Made by a program: the position numbers and the translations under genes. From NCBI GenBank assembly GCA_031415015.1, contig JANOQT010000083.1:19577-83576 (forward strand): a stretch of DNA of 64,000 nt. The letters run 5' to 3'. The stretch is from JAUYQR01 sp031415015 (lineage in GTDB: Bacteria; Pseudomonadota; Alphaproteobacteria; Rhodobacterales; Rhodobacteraceae). The notes below the pieces were generated by a model, which had not been told where the DNA came from, searched no databases, and was given only the letters and a program-made list of their open reading frames with translations. This document shows positions 35,571 through 44,102 of this stretch, piece after piece (the stretch's first letter is position 1; each line of letters starts with the position of its first letter).

Positions 35571-36602
35571 ATGGCCATGAAGCCGTTGCCCAAGGAATTG
35601 CCGCGCAAGGATCGCCCGTTGGCCGCGGGCCCTGGAATTCCACCCTCCAGCGGTGGCATGGAAATCGCTGCAATTGCGCTGAGCCTTGTCTGGGTGATCT
35701 CAGTCCTCGTCTACGTGTTGATCTCGCCGCCCGGAAATGACGCACGAACACTCGGCCTGGTCCTGACAGCGTTGATGGTATTTCTGCCCCTTGCGCTGAT
35801 CTGGGTGGTTGTCATCACCTTGCGGTCCGTACGGGAATTGCGGGCCGAAGCGGCGCGACTGCAAGCGACGGTTGACGCGATGCGGTCCAGCTACGTGCAG
35901 ACGCAGGCTCAGCCATCCGGGATGAAATCGTCCGTAGAAAAGAAGATCGACGAGATCGCTGCCGTCACAAGACAAGCAGAAACCGTGCTGGCGAGGTTCA
36001 CCTCGCGCCGGGACACCTCACTGACGGTGCCTTCGGCGGACCGGAAGGCCGCGATGATGGTGCCGAAAGCGGAGCCGGAGGCAGAACAGCCGACGCTGGC
36101 ACTGGGTACGCCGGCCGAAGATCTCCGGTCGCCGTTGTCAGTGGCCGATTTCATTCGCGCCATGCAATTCCCCGAGACGCCGGACGACAAGGAGGGCTTC
36201 CGCGCGCTGCGTCTGGCGCTTGAGGACCGGACTGTGGCCAAGCTGATCCGTGCCGCGCAAGACGTCCTGACCCTTCTCAGCCAGGACGGCATCTATATGG
36301 ATGACCTGCAGCCCGATCTGTCGCGCCCCGACCTGTGGCGCCGTTTTGCGGCGGGTGAGCGTGGTCGGGCGATCGCGGGTCTGGGGGGCATAAGGGACCG
36401 CTCCTGTCTGGTGTTGACCGCGGCACGCATGCGCGAGGACCCGGTGTTCCGCGACGCCGCCCACCACTTCCTGCGCAGTTTTGACAAAAGCTTCGCCGCG
36501 TTCGAGGCGAATGCGACAGATGCCGACCTTGCCGAGATGGGCGATACGCGGACAGCCCGCGCCTTCATGCTGTTCGGGCGCGTGACCGGGACGTTTGACT
36601 GA
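35571..36602 (+). CDS. Conserved two-helix membrane protein
   Basis: This 343-aa protein of unknown function has two adjacent membrane helices (about 30-52 and 63-86), a helical linker (RELRAEAARLQATVDAMRSS) and a soluble C-terminal domain. That domain contains LSVADFIRAMQFPETPDDKEGFRALRLALEDRTVAKLIRAAQDVLTLLSQDG. It looks like a Rhodobacterales-specific family. It starts 9 nt after greA and is probably co-transcribed with it. Confidence 0.7.
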   Translation: MAMKPLPKELPRKDRPLAAGPGIPPSSGGMEIAAIALSLVWVISVLVYVLISPPGNDARTLGLVLTALMVFLPLALIWVVVITLRSVRELRAEAARLQATVDAMRSSYVQTQAQPSGMKSSVEKKIDEIAAVTRQAETVLARFTSRRDTSLTVPSADRKAAMMVPKAEPEAEQPTLALGTPAEDLRSPLSVADFIRAMQFPETPDDKEGFRALRLALEDRTVAKLIRAAQDVLTLLSQDGIYMDDLQPDLSRPDLWRRFAAGERGRAIAGLGGIRDRSCLVLTAARMREDPVFRDAAHHFLRSFDKSFAAFEANATDADLAEMGDTRTARAFMLFGRVTGTFD

Positions 36603-36767
36603 CAGCAACGTTTTCCTGATGCCTTCGCGCCCGGAAGATTGATGCTGATCTGCTTGTCAGGACAGAAGTTCTTTCCTTTTGGTGCCGGTATACATGCTTA
36701 GGGATGAAACATCGTTCCGAATCTCTTATATACCAAACCAAGACAAATGAACCTTGTGAGGACCCCA

Positions 36768-37424
36768 ATGGCTGTTCGCATCAACGACATTGCCCCAGAT
36801 TTCACCGCCGAGTCGACGGCTGGAACCATCAACTTCCATGCCTGGCTTGGCGACAGCTACGGCATCATCTTCTCGCATCCGCGCGATTTCACCCCGGTCT
36901 GCACCACCGAGTTTGCGGCCGTGGCGCAGTTGGCACCCGAATGGGCCAAGCGAAAGACCAAGGTGATCGGCGTGTCAGTGGACAGCGTCGCAGACCACGA
37001 CAAGTGGAAGCGGGACATCGAAGCCTTCGGTGGCGCCCCCGCCGATTTTCCGATCATCGACGACACCAGCCTCGCCGTTGCCAAGGCCTATGACATGCTG
37101 CCGGCCGACTACTATCTGCCAACCGAGGGCCGTACGCCGGCCAACTCCGCCTCTGTCCGCACGGTCTATATCATCGGGCCTGACAAGAAAATCCGCCTGT
37201 CCATGACCTACCCCATGTCCATCGGCCGCAACTTTGCCGAGATCCTCCGTGCCCTTGATGCCGTTCTGGCAACCGACGGTGTGCCTTTGGCGACGCCCGC
37301 AAACTGGCAGCCGGGTCAGGATGTGATCGTGGCATTGGCGCTGAACAACGATCAGGCCAAGGAGCGGTTTGGCGATCTGGACATTCGGCTGCCGTATCTG
37401 CGGTTTGCCAAGGCGCCTGCCTGA
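36768..37424 (+). CDS. 1-Cys peroxiredoxin (Prx6 type)
   Basis: The 218-aa protein has the peroxidatic motif PRDFTPVCTTEF, with Cys45 as the only cysteine in the protein. The long C-terminal extension (YPMSIGRNFAEILRALDAV, GQDVIVALALNNDQAKERF) is typical of Prx6-like enzymes. It reduces peroxides in the cytosol, using an external thiol as resolving partner. ATG 36768 follows GAGGACC; an earlier in-frame start at 36747 is less likely. A TATATA element about 40 nt upstream may be the -10. Confidence 0.94.
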   Translation: MAVRINDIAPDFTAESTAGTINFHAWLGDSYGIIFSHPRDFTPVCTTEFAAVAQLAPEWAKRKTKVIGVSVDSVADHDKWKRDIEAFGGAPADFPIIDDTSLAVAKAYDMLPADYYLPTEGRTPANSASVRTVYIIGPDKKIRLSMTYPMSIGRNFAEILRALDAVLATDGVPLATPANWQPGQDVIVALALNNDQAKERFGDLDIRLPYLRFAKAPA

Positions 37425-37464
37425 TCTGACCAGAGCGACGGTTCTTGTGACCCTGTACAATACA

Positions 37465-37496
37465 CAAAGGCCCCGGCGTTTCCGCCGGGGCCTTTG
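37465..37496. terminator. Bidirectional terminator between peroxiredoxin and pnp
   Basis: A perfect 14-bp stem, CAAAGGCCCCGGCG / CGCCGGGGCCTTTG, with loop TTTC lies between two convergent genes. A-rich and T-rich flanks make it usable from both sides. Confidence 0.85.
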
Positions 37497-37516
37497 CATT
37501 ACAGATCTGGCAGTGC

Positions 37517-39655
37517 TTATGCCTCGGCGTCGGCCTTGGCCTCGGTGATCTCGGCACCGGTTTCCTGATCGACCATCTTCATGCCCAACCGGACCTTGCC
37601 GCGGTCGTCAAAGCCCAGCAGCTTGACCTTCACTTCCTGGCCTTCCTTCAGCAGCTCGTTCGGGTGATTCAGGCGCTTGTTTGCGATCTGGCTGACGTGC
37701 ACCAGACCGTCACGCTTGCCGAAGAAGTTCACGAAGGCACCGAAATCAACCAGCTTTACGACCTTGCCGGTGTAGATCTTGCCGTCTTCGGGTTCTGCCA
37801 CGATCGACCAGATCATGTCATAGGCCTTCTTGATCGCCGCCGCGTCGCTGGATGCGATCTTGATCACGCCGTCATCATTGATGTCGACCTTGGCACCCGA
37901 CACTTCAACGATCTCGCGGATGACCTTGCCGCCCGACCCGATCACTTCACGGATTTTGTCGGTGGGAATGGTCAGCGTTTCGATCTTTGGCGCATATTGG
38001 CTGAAGGCCTGTGCCTGCGTCAGGGCTTTCGACATTTCACCCAGAATGTGCATCCGGCCGTCCTTGGCCTGCGCCAAAGCCTGCTCCATGATCGCCGGCG
38101 TGATGCCCGCAACCTTGATGTCCATCTGCAGCGAGGTGATGCCTTTCGCCGTGCCTGCAACCTTGAAGTCCATGTCGCCGAGGTGATCCTCGTCGCCAAG
38201 GATGTCCGACAGAATGGCGAACTTGCCATCCTCTTCCAGGATCAGACCCATCGCCACGCCGGCAACAGGTGCCTTCAGCGGAACCCCGGCATCCATCATC
38301 GACAGCGAACCACCGCAGACGGTTGCCATCGAGGACGAACCGTTGCTTTCGGTGATTTCTGACACAACGCGGATGGTGTAGGGGAAGTCCGTCGCGGCAG
38401 GCAGGACCGCCTGCAGCGCACGCCATGCCAGCTTGCCATGACCGATCTCGCGCCGACCGGGGGGGCCAAAGCGGCCAACTTCGCCCACAGAATAGGGGGG
38501 GAAGTTGTAGTGCAGCAGGAAGTTCATCTTTGAGGTGCCGGTCAGGGCGTCGATGAACTGCTCATCCTCGCCAGTGCCAAGCGTGGTCACCAGCAGGCCT
38601 TGCGTCTCGCCACGGGTGAACAGCGCCGAGCCATGCGTCCGCGGCAGAATGCCGGTTTCGCAGACAATCGGACGGATCGTCTTGGTGTCACGGCCATCAA
38701 TGCGCGGAGCGCCGTTGATGATGTCGCCGCGAAGAACCGACGCTTCCAGCTTTTTGATGGCGGACCCAAGGTTCTCATCCGCCTTTTCCGCATCGGACAG
38801 CGCGTCCTTGATTGCGGCAACAGCGTTGGAGATGGCTGTCGTGCGTTCTTGCTTGTCGCGGATCGCAAACGCGGCCCGCATCGCCGTTTCGCCGGCCTTT
38901 TTCACGCTGGCATAAAGGGCCGAATAGTCAGGCGGGGTGAAATCGAAAGGCTCTTTGGCCGCTTCTTCGGCGAAGTCGATGATCAGGTCGATCACCGGCT
39001 GGATCGAGGCGTGCGCGAATTTGACCGCGCCCAGCATTTCGTCTTCTGACAGCTCATAAGCCTCGGATTCCACCATCATCACGGCGTCTTTGGTGCCGGC
39101 GACGACCAGATCAAGCCGCTGCTCGGGCTTCTCGCGCAGCTTGTGCATGTCGTCGCAATCGGGGTTCAGCACATACTCGCCATTGACGAAACCTACGCGG
39201 GCGGCCGCGATCGGGCCCATGAAGGGGGCGCCGGAAATGGTCAGCGCAGCAGACGCCGCGATCAGGCCCAGAATGTCGGGCTCGTTCACAAGGTCATGGC
39301 TCAGCACCGTCACAATGACGAGAACTTCGTTGCGGAACCCGTCCACGAACAGCGGGCGGATCGGGCGGTCAATCAGACGCGATGTCAGCGTCTCTTTTTC
39401 CGACGGCCGCGCTTCGCGCTTGAAGAATCCGCCCGGGATCTTCCCGGCTGCATAATAGCGTTCTTGATAGTGCACGGTCAGCGGAAAGAAATCCTGCCCC
39501 GGCTTTGCACTCTTGGCGAAGGTCACGTTGGCCATGACGCTGGTTTCGCCCAAGGTGGCGATGACCGAGCCGTCTGCCTGACGGGCAACCTTGCCTGATT
39601 CCAGGGTCAGCGTTTCACCGCCCCACTGGATTGATTTTCTTGTCACATTGAACAT
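37517..39655 (-). CDS. pnp: Polyribonucleotide nucleotidyltransferase (PNPase)
   Basis: The 712-aa PNPase has two RNase PH domains (second one with HYNFPPYSVGEVGRFGPPGRREIGHG), a KH domain (DKIREVIGSGGKVIREI, about 560) and an S1 domain (IYTGKVVKLVDFGAFVNFFGKRDGLVHVSQI, about 625-690). It degrades RNA phosphorolytically and is part of the degradosome. It lies downstream of rpsO, as in most bacteria. Confidence 0.98.
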   Translation of the reverse strand: MFNVTRKSIQWGGETLTLESGKVARQADGSVIATLGETSVMANVTFAKSAKPGQDFFPLTVHYQERYYAAGKIPGGFFKREARPSEKETLTSRLIDRPIRPLFVDGFRNEVLVIVTVLSHDLVNEPDILGLIAASAALTISGAPFMGPIAAARVGFVNGEYVLNPDCDDMHKLREKPEQRLDLVVAGTKDAVMMVESEAYELSEDEMLGAVKFAHASIQPVIDLIIDFAEEAAKEPFDFTPPDYSALYASVKKAGETAMRAAFAIRDKQERTTAISNAVAAIKDALSDAEKADENLGSAIKKLEASVLRGDIINGAPRIDGRDTKTIRPIVCETGILPRTHGSALFTRGETQGLLVTTLGTGEDEQFIDALTGTSKMNFLLHYNFPPYSVGEVGRFGPPGRREIGHGKLAWRALQAVLPAATDFPYTIRVVSEITESNGSSSMATVCGGSLSMMDAGVPLKAPVAGVAMGLILEEDGKFAILSDILGDEDHLGDMDFKVAGTAKGITSLQMDIKVAGITPAIMEQALAQAKDGRMHILGEMSKALTQAQAFSQYAPKIETLTIPTDKIREVIGSGGKVIREIVEVSGAKVDINDDGVIKIASSDAAAIKKAYDMIWSIVAEPEDGKIYTGKVVKLVDFGAFVNFFGKRDGLVHVSQIANKRLNHPNELLKEGQEVKVKLLGFDDRGKVRLGMKMVDQETGAEITEAKADAEA

Positions 39656-39742
39656 CTTGTTTCCTATCTGCCGGGGGACCCTCCCACCGGCGCGTCTCTG
39701 GCGGGCCCCATGCCCGCCGCGCGTGTTGTGCCTGAAAGGCGA

Positions 39743-39770
39743 AGGGCGCTTCCGGTCAGGAAAGCGCCCT
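39743..39770 (-). promoter_or_regulatory. rpsO-pnp intergenic hairpin
   Basis: AGGGCGCT (39743-39750) pairs with AGCGCCCT (39763-39770), with additional inner pairs. It lies right after the rpsO stop and before pnp. In E. coli a hairpin in this place is an RNase III processing site used in PNPase autoregulation. It could equally be an rpsO attenuator. Confidence 0.5.
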
Positions 39771-39778
39771 CAATTGGT

Positions 39779-40048
39779 TTAACGGCGCAGGCCGAGGCGG
39801 GAAATCAGCGACGCATAGCGCGCCTCATCCTTGCCCTTGAGGTAGTCCAGAAGCTTGCGGCGCTGGGCAACCATCATCAGAAGACCACGGCGAGAGTGGT
39901 TATCCTTCTTGTGGCCCTTGAAGTGCTCGGTGAGCGTAGCGATGCGCGAGGACAGGATTGCAACCTGCACTTCCGGGGACCCGGTATCATGCTCTTTGGT
40001 TGCGTATTCCGCGATCAGGCGTGCCTTTTCTTCGACGGTAATCGACAT
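39779..40048 (-). CDS. rpsO: 30S ribosomal protein S15
   Basis: The 89-aa S15 starts MSITVEEKARLIAEYA. It has the rRNA-binding GSPEVQVAILSSRIATLTEHFKGHKKDNHSRRGLL. It binds the central domain of 16S rRNA. The length is the family standard. truB, its usual upstream neighbour, is not present here. Confidence 0.98.
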   Translation of the reverse strand: MSITVEEKARLIAEYATKEHDTGSPEVQVAILSSRIATLTEHFKGHKKDNHSRRGLLMMVAQRRKLLDYLKGKDEARYASLISRLGLRR

Positions 40049-40118
40049 CGGGGTCTCCTTGGATAAGGGATTATGGCGCAGGCCGGGATGTCGTCCAGCA
40101 AGGCCCTTGGAGGGTCCA

Positions 40119-40149
40119 CCCCTATAAGGTGGATGCGCGCGTATAGGGG
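40119..40149. promoter_or_regulatory. CCCCTATA inverted repeat upstream of rpsO
   Basis: CCCCTATA (40119-40126) and TATAGGGG (40142-40149) are perfect 8-bp arms separated by 15 nt, about 70-100 nt before the rpsO start. Each arm contains a possible -10-like TATA. The function is unknown: an operator or an RNA hairpin is possible. Confidence 0.3.
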
Positions 40150-40316
40150 CGATTGCCGAAAAAGAAAAGGGTGAAGTTCGCTGGCTGCGTGCAGTCTCTG
40201 GCCGTGCACCGGTCAGGGAGACTTAACCGAGTTTCGAGAATCCCGGATTTAACGCCCCAACGCCGCTTTTCCAGATGCGGGAGATGTGATAAGCAAAAGG
40301 TGACAGTTTTCCGCAT

Positions 40317-41447
40317 GTGATCAAATGGTTAACGGAAAAATGGTTAATGCCGCTTTGCCGGCAGCTGGGTGTTAAGGGGTTCGGGGCAATGCTGACAATT
40401 CTTGGGCTACTGGGTGTCCTGATGGCGGGAGTGTCCGCAGATGCTTTGCTTGGTGGCAAAGACTTTTCGTCAGACAATGATGACGAGCCCTCTCCGCCGG
40501 ATGAACCCGAAACCGGACATGGCGACTTGCTGGAAGATCTGAGCGGCCCGCTGGGGCTGAACGACGTCGCAATTCCGCTTCCTGAGGAAGTATTGGAAGT
40601 TCCTGAGACCAGCCCGATTTCGGACGATATCGAGGAAGAACACGATGAAGCGGTGATGCTGGTTGGCGGCAGCACGGATGACATTCTGTCAGGTGCCAAC
40701 GGCGATGACCAGATTTCCGGAGGTCAGGGGTCCGACCAGATCGACGGAATGGGCGGGGCGGATAGCATCGCTGCCGGTGAAGGAAACGATGCCGTCTGGG
40801 CGGGCGCCGGAAATGACTCCGTCACCGGCGGGCCCGGACAGGATACATTGCTCGGCGGGGACGGAGACGACTGGGTCCTCGGCGGTCTTGGACGCGATTC
40901 CATTTGCGGACAGGACGGCGACGACACCCTCATGGGCGAGGGCGGAACGGACACTGTCTTTGGTGGCAGCGGAAACGATTCTATCGATGGTGGCCTGGAC
41001 GAGGATTGGCTTGCCGGGGGTGAGGGTGAGGATCGGCTATCTGGCGGGGCGGGGTCGGACATTCTTGACGGGAATGCGGGCGATGATTGGATTTCCGGCC
41101 TTAATGGCGCTGTAGACGACGGGGCCCTTGATTTCATAAACGGCGGAACCGGCAACGACACGATGATCCTCGGACGAGGCGATTTTGCCACCGGTGGCGA
41201 AGGTGGGGATTCATTCGAATTGCAAGACGGACCCGGAGCTGGCGAGGTCGCGACGATCTCGGACTACGACTTCACTCAGGATCAGATCGTTGTGGTCTAC
41301 GATCAAGCAGTGCACCCGAACCCGCAATTGTCCTTGGCCACCAAGGCTGGAAGCGATGACGTCACGATCCTTATTGACGGTGCGCCAGTTGCATTGGTCC
41401 GGGGCGGCTCTGTTTATCTAAGCGACATCCGGCTGACGGCAGCCTGA
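40317..41447 (+). CDS. RTX-repeat calcium-binding protein with N-terminal membrane anchor
   Basis: The 376-aa protein has an N-terminal hydrophobic segment (GAMLTILGLLGVLMAGVSADALL, about 23-45). An acidic linker and about 18 GGxGxDxxx nonapeptides (about 115-300) follow, of the type that binds Ca2+ in RTX proteins. The C-terminus (VATISDYDFTQDQIVVVYD) resembles the capping part of such proteins. It may be exported by a type I system, although no ABC/MFP partner is here. Start GTG 40317 or ATG 40347 are both possible. Several TTAA elements lie around the start. Confidence 0.82.
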   Translation: MIKWLTEKWLMPLCRQLGVKGFGAMLTILGLLGVLMAGVSADALLGGKDFSSDNDDEPSPPDEPETGHGDLLEDLSGPLGLNDVAIPLPEEVLEVPETSPISDDIEEEHDEAVMLVGGSTDDILSGANGDDQISGGQGSDQIDGMGGADSIAAGEGNDAVWAGAGNDSVTGGPGQDTLLGGDGDDWVLGGLGRDSICGQDGDDTLMGEGGTDTVFGGSGNDSIDGGLDEDWLAGGEGEDRLSGGAGSDILDGNAGDDWISGLNGAVDDGALDFINGGTGNDTMILGRGDFATGGEGGDSFELQDGPGAGEVATISDYDFTQDQIVVVYDQAVHPNPQLSLATKAGSDDVTILIDGAPVALVRGGSVYLSDIRLTAA

Positions 41448-41948
41448 TCACCACCGTTCCGGTCGCCTGTCATACCCGACGTAAAGCGGGTGGCGCGGCT
41501 GGGCTTGCCCGGTAAGGCCAAGGTGAAACAACGCCTTGCCGGTGGGGCGCAACAGCGTCTCGACCTGCAGGCCGCGGTGCATGAACAGCCCGTGGTTGCC
41601 CCAAGCGCAGACAATCGCGTCCGACCAGTCCGCGCTCTGTGCAATTGCCGCATCGTTGTCCGGCCCGACAGGATCAGGCTGCGCCCGCATCACCTTGGGG
41701 TCGGTCGCACGGAAGGCAAAGATATTGGTGACGCGGAAGGCCCCGTAGCCTAGCTTCCGCGCACGCTGTTCGCACCTTTCCACCGTTGGGTCGTTCTGAA
41801 CCTCGGTCGCAGTGGAGGGGTTCAGCATCACGAAAAGAACGCGCGGCCCCGGCGTCCAGATGCGGGTCAGCAGATAGCGATACCGCGCGCAATCGGAATA
41901 AACCGCCTCGGATTCCGCGTCGCCCTTGGTAAATGACCTTGTGATCAT
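41448..41948 (-). CDS. DUF1643 protein
   Basis: This 166-aa protein has the DUF1643 core: LFVMLNPSTAT followed by NDPTVERCEQRARKLGYGAFRVTNIFAFRATDP and a CAWGNHG motif. The function is unknown. DUF1643 genes are common in bacteria, often near phage or mobile genes. ATG 41948 is chosen; a longer upstream frame has no similarity. Its stop abuts the RTX gene stop exactly. Confidence 0.85.
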   Translation of the reverse strand: MITRSFTKGDAESEAVYSDCARYRYLLTRIWTPGPRVLFVMLNPSTATEVQNDPTVERCEQRARKLGYGAFRVTNIFAFRATDPKVMRAQPDPVGPDNDAAIAQSADWSDAIVCAWGNHGLFMHRGLQVETLLRPTGKALFHLGLTGQAQPRHPLYVGYDRRPERW

Positions 41949-42098
41949 GTTGCGCTTCTCTGTCAGGTCTGCAGCCGCACTTTGAGTCCCTCGCCCCCGA
42001 TTGTCGAGGTGACCGTCCCGCAGTCCCCGAACATTCCCCACCCCTTGCATTCGGCCCGGCCCCTCGCTAGCACCAACCGGCACGAAAGGGAGGCTCTG

Positions 42099-43181
42099 AT
42101 GGACGGGCTCGACACGTTGAAGGCCAGGTTTCTTTCTGCCATCGCGGCCACCGCAGACGAGGCGGGCCTTGAAGAGGTGCGCCTGTCAGCGCTTGGCAAG
42201 AAGGGCGAAATCAGTCTCAGGATGCGGGATCTTGGGCAGATGGACCCCGCCCAGCGTCAAACAGCCGGTGCCATGCTGAACGTCCTGAGGGACGAGATTG
42301 ATGCCGCCTTGCGCGCCAAGAAAGCCGCGCTTGGCGATGCAGCCCTTGACGAGCGCCTTCGCGCTGAGTGGCTGGACGTGACGCTGCCCGCCAGACCCCG
42401 CCCGCGCGGCACGATCCATCCGGTGTCTCAGGTGATGGAAGAGCTGACTGCCATTTTCGCTGACATGGGCTTTGCGGTCGCCGAAGGCCCGCAGGTCGAA
42501 AGCGACTGGTACAACTTCGACGCCCTGAACATCCCACCCGAACATCCCGCCCGGCAGGAACATGACACGTTTTTCATGCACCGCGCGACCGGCGACAACC
42601 GCCCGCCGCATGTGTTGCGCACCCATACCAGCCCGGTGCAGATCCGCGCGCTGATGGAACAAGGCGCGCCGATCCGCGTCATTGCCCCCGGCCGCGTCTA
42701 CCGGATGGACATGGACCAGACCCATACCCCAATGTTCCATCAGGTCGAGGGGCTGGCCATCGACCACGACATCTCGATGGCCAACCTGAAATGGGTGCTG
42801 GAAGAATTCTGCCGCGCCTATTTCGAGGTGGACAAGGTCGAACTCCGCTTCCGCGCCAGCCACTTCCCGTTCACCGAACCCTCGGCCGAGGTCGACATCC
42901 GTTATTCCAACGTCGGCGGTCAGCTGAAGATCGGCGAGGGCGACAAGTGGATGGAAATCCTCGGTTCCGGCATGGTGCATCCCAAGGTGCTGCGGGCTGC
43001 AGGCGTTGACCCCGACCAATGGCAGGGCTTTGCCTTCGGCATGGGCATCGACCGCATTGCCATGCTGAAATACGGCATCCCCGACCTGCGCGCCTTCTTC
43101 GAAGCCGACCTGCGCTGGCTGCGCCACTACGGGTTCTCAGCGCTGGACGTGCCGGACTTGGCGGGAGGGTTGAGTGTGTGA
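42099..43181 (+). CDS. pheS: Phenylalanine-tRNA ligase alpha subunit
   Basis: The 360-aa class II synthetase has an N-terminal coiled coil (LDTLKARFLSAIAATADEAG) and motif 2 region PMFHQVEGLAIDHDISMANLK. Motif 3 is WQGFAFGMGIDRIAMLKYGIPDLR. It charges tRNA-Phe with PheT. AGGGAGG precedes the ATG at 42099. pheT is not directly downstream: a low-GC DUF2513-like gene begins in the overlapping GTGA. Confidence 0.97.
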   Translation: MDGLDTLKARFLSAIAATADEAGLEEVRLSALGKKGEISLRMRDLGQMDPAQRQTAGAMLNVLRDEIDAALRAKKAALGDAALDERLRAEWLDVTLPARPRPRGTIHPVSQVMEELTAIFADMGFAVAEGPQVESDWYNFDALNIPPEHPARQEHDTFFMHRATGDNRPPHVLRTHTSPVQIRALMEQGAPIRVIAPGRVYRMDMDQTHTPMFHQVEGLAIDHDISMANLKWVLEEFCRAYFEVDKVELRFRASHFPFTEPSAEVDIRYSNVGGQLKIGEGDKWMEILGSGMVHPKVLRAAGVDPDQWQGFAFGMGIDRIAMLKYGIPDLRAFFEADLRWLRHYGFSALDVPDLAGGLSV

Positions 43182-43582
43182 AGAGGGATCAAAAACTGCA
43201 ACTGAAAATCCTCAGAAAGATAGAGGACAGTGAAAGCGCTTATGTTCTTTTCACTCAGTTCTCAGAAAACGTTGGTGGATACGAGGATGAGACAGCACCC
43301 GATTGGTCAGCGGAGGAAGCCTACAACATTCGATTGTTACTGAGAGATGGCCTCCTTGCGTCGAGCAAAGTGACAGATGCACCTTCGCTCGGTCTAGCCA
43401 CTGATGACGTTTTTGCAGAGACCTATGTTACTCTAACCTCGCATGGTCATGATTTCCTTGAAGCACCAAACTGGTGGCAGCGTGCATATCGAAACGTTGC
43501 CGGCAACTTCGCAACTTTAATTGCTGCCGTTCTCTTGGCAGTCATCACTCAATACGTGCTTGAGGGTCTCGATCTGGATTGA
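43178..43582 (+). CDS. DUF2513-like winged-helix protein with C-terminal membrane helix
   Basis: The 134-aa protein starts at GTG in a 4-nt overlap with pheS. MKRDQKLQLKILRKIED at the start, a central YNIRLLLRDGLL and LTSHGHDFLEAPNWWQR match the DUF2513 phage/accessory winged-helix pattern. The last 25 residues form a membrane helix (TLIAAVLLAVITQYVLEG), which is unusual for the family. Base and codon use are clearly more A+T-rich than the neighbours, suggesting recent acquisition. Confidence 0.7.
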   Translation: MKRDQKLQLKILRKIEDSESAYVLFTQFSENVGGYEDETAPDWSAEEAYNIRLLLRDGLLASSKVTDAPSLGLATDDVFAETYVTLTSHGHDFLEAPNWWQRAYRNVAGNFATLIAAVLLAVITQYVLEGLDLD

Positions 43583-43625
43583 GCGCCCGCTATGCCTGCT
43601 CTCGGAATAGCACATCGGAGGCCCC

Positions 43626-44102
43626 ATGCCGCCACCTCACGACGAAACCCAATCCGCCCGCATCCACCTTGCCTCGCAGGACCCCGCTTTCCCTGCAAAA
43701 CGCGAGGCCGCCTACCAGAGCATCGTCGCGGCTATCGACACAGCTCTTCACCCCCTGGGCTACACCCTGAAAGGCACAACCTGGTCGCGCAGCACGGCCC
43801 AAGGCAAATCCGCCGTCCATCTGCAGCGAAGCCATTACGGCTGGGACGTGCGCATCGCCCTGCGCTTCCTGACACCTGACGGCACAGCCCCTACCACCGG
43901 GGAATGGCCGGAGGATGACGATGTCCGCCTGTCGCAATTCTGCGCAGACGCAACAGACCCCGGTACAATTGCCTATCTTGACGTGCAGGACAATCCCGCA
44001 CTTCTAGCGTATACTATTGAACTCCTTACAACAAAGGCGGTTCCGTGGCTGGAGGCGCATCATGCAGGCGCGCCGAATCCTCTGCCGGACGCCGGACCCT
44101 GA
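43626..44102 (+). CDS. Hypothetical protein, DUF4304-like
   Basis: This 158-aa protein has a central pattern (IDTALHPLGYTLKGTTWSRS ... VHLQRSHYGWDVRIALRFL) reminiscent of DUF4304 proteins. The function is unknown. Its last 77 nt overlap the convergent flavoprotein gene, so the true stop is uncertain in biology but clear in sequence. Confidence 0.5.
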   Translation: MPPPHDETQSARIHLASQDPAFPAKREAAYQSIVAAIDTALHPLGYTLKGTTWSRSTAQGKSAVHLQRSHYGWDVRIALRFLTPDGTAPTTGEWPEDDDVRLSQFCADATDPGTIAYLDVQDNPALLAYTIELLTTKAVPWLEAHHAGAPNPLPDAGP

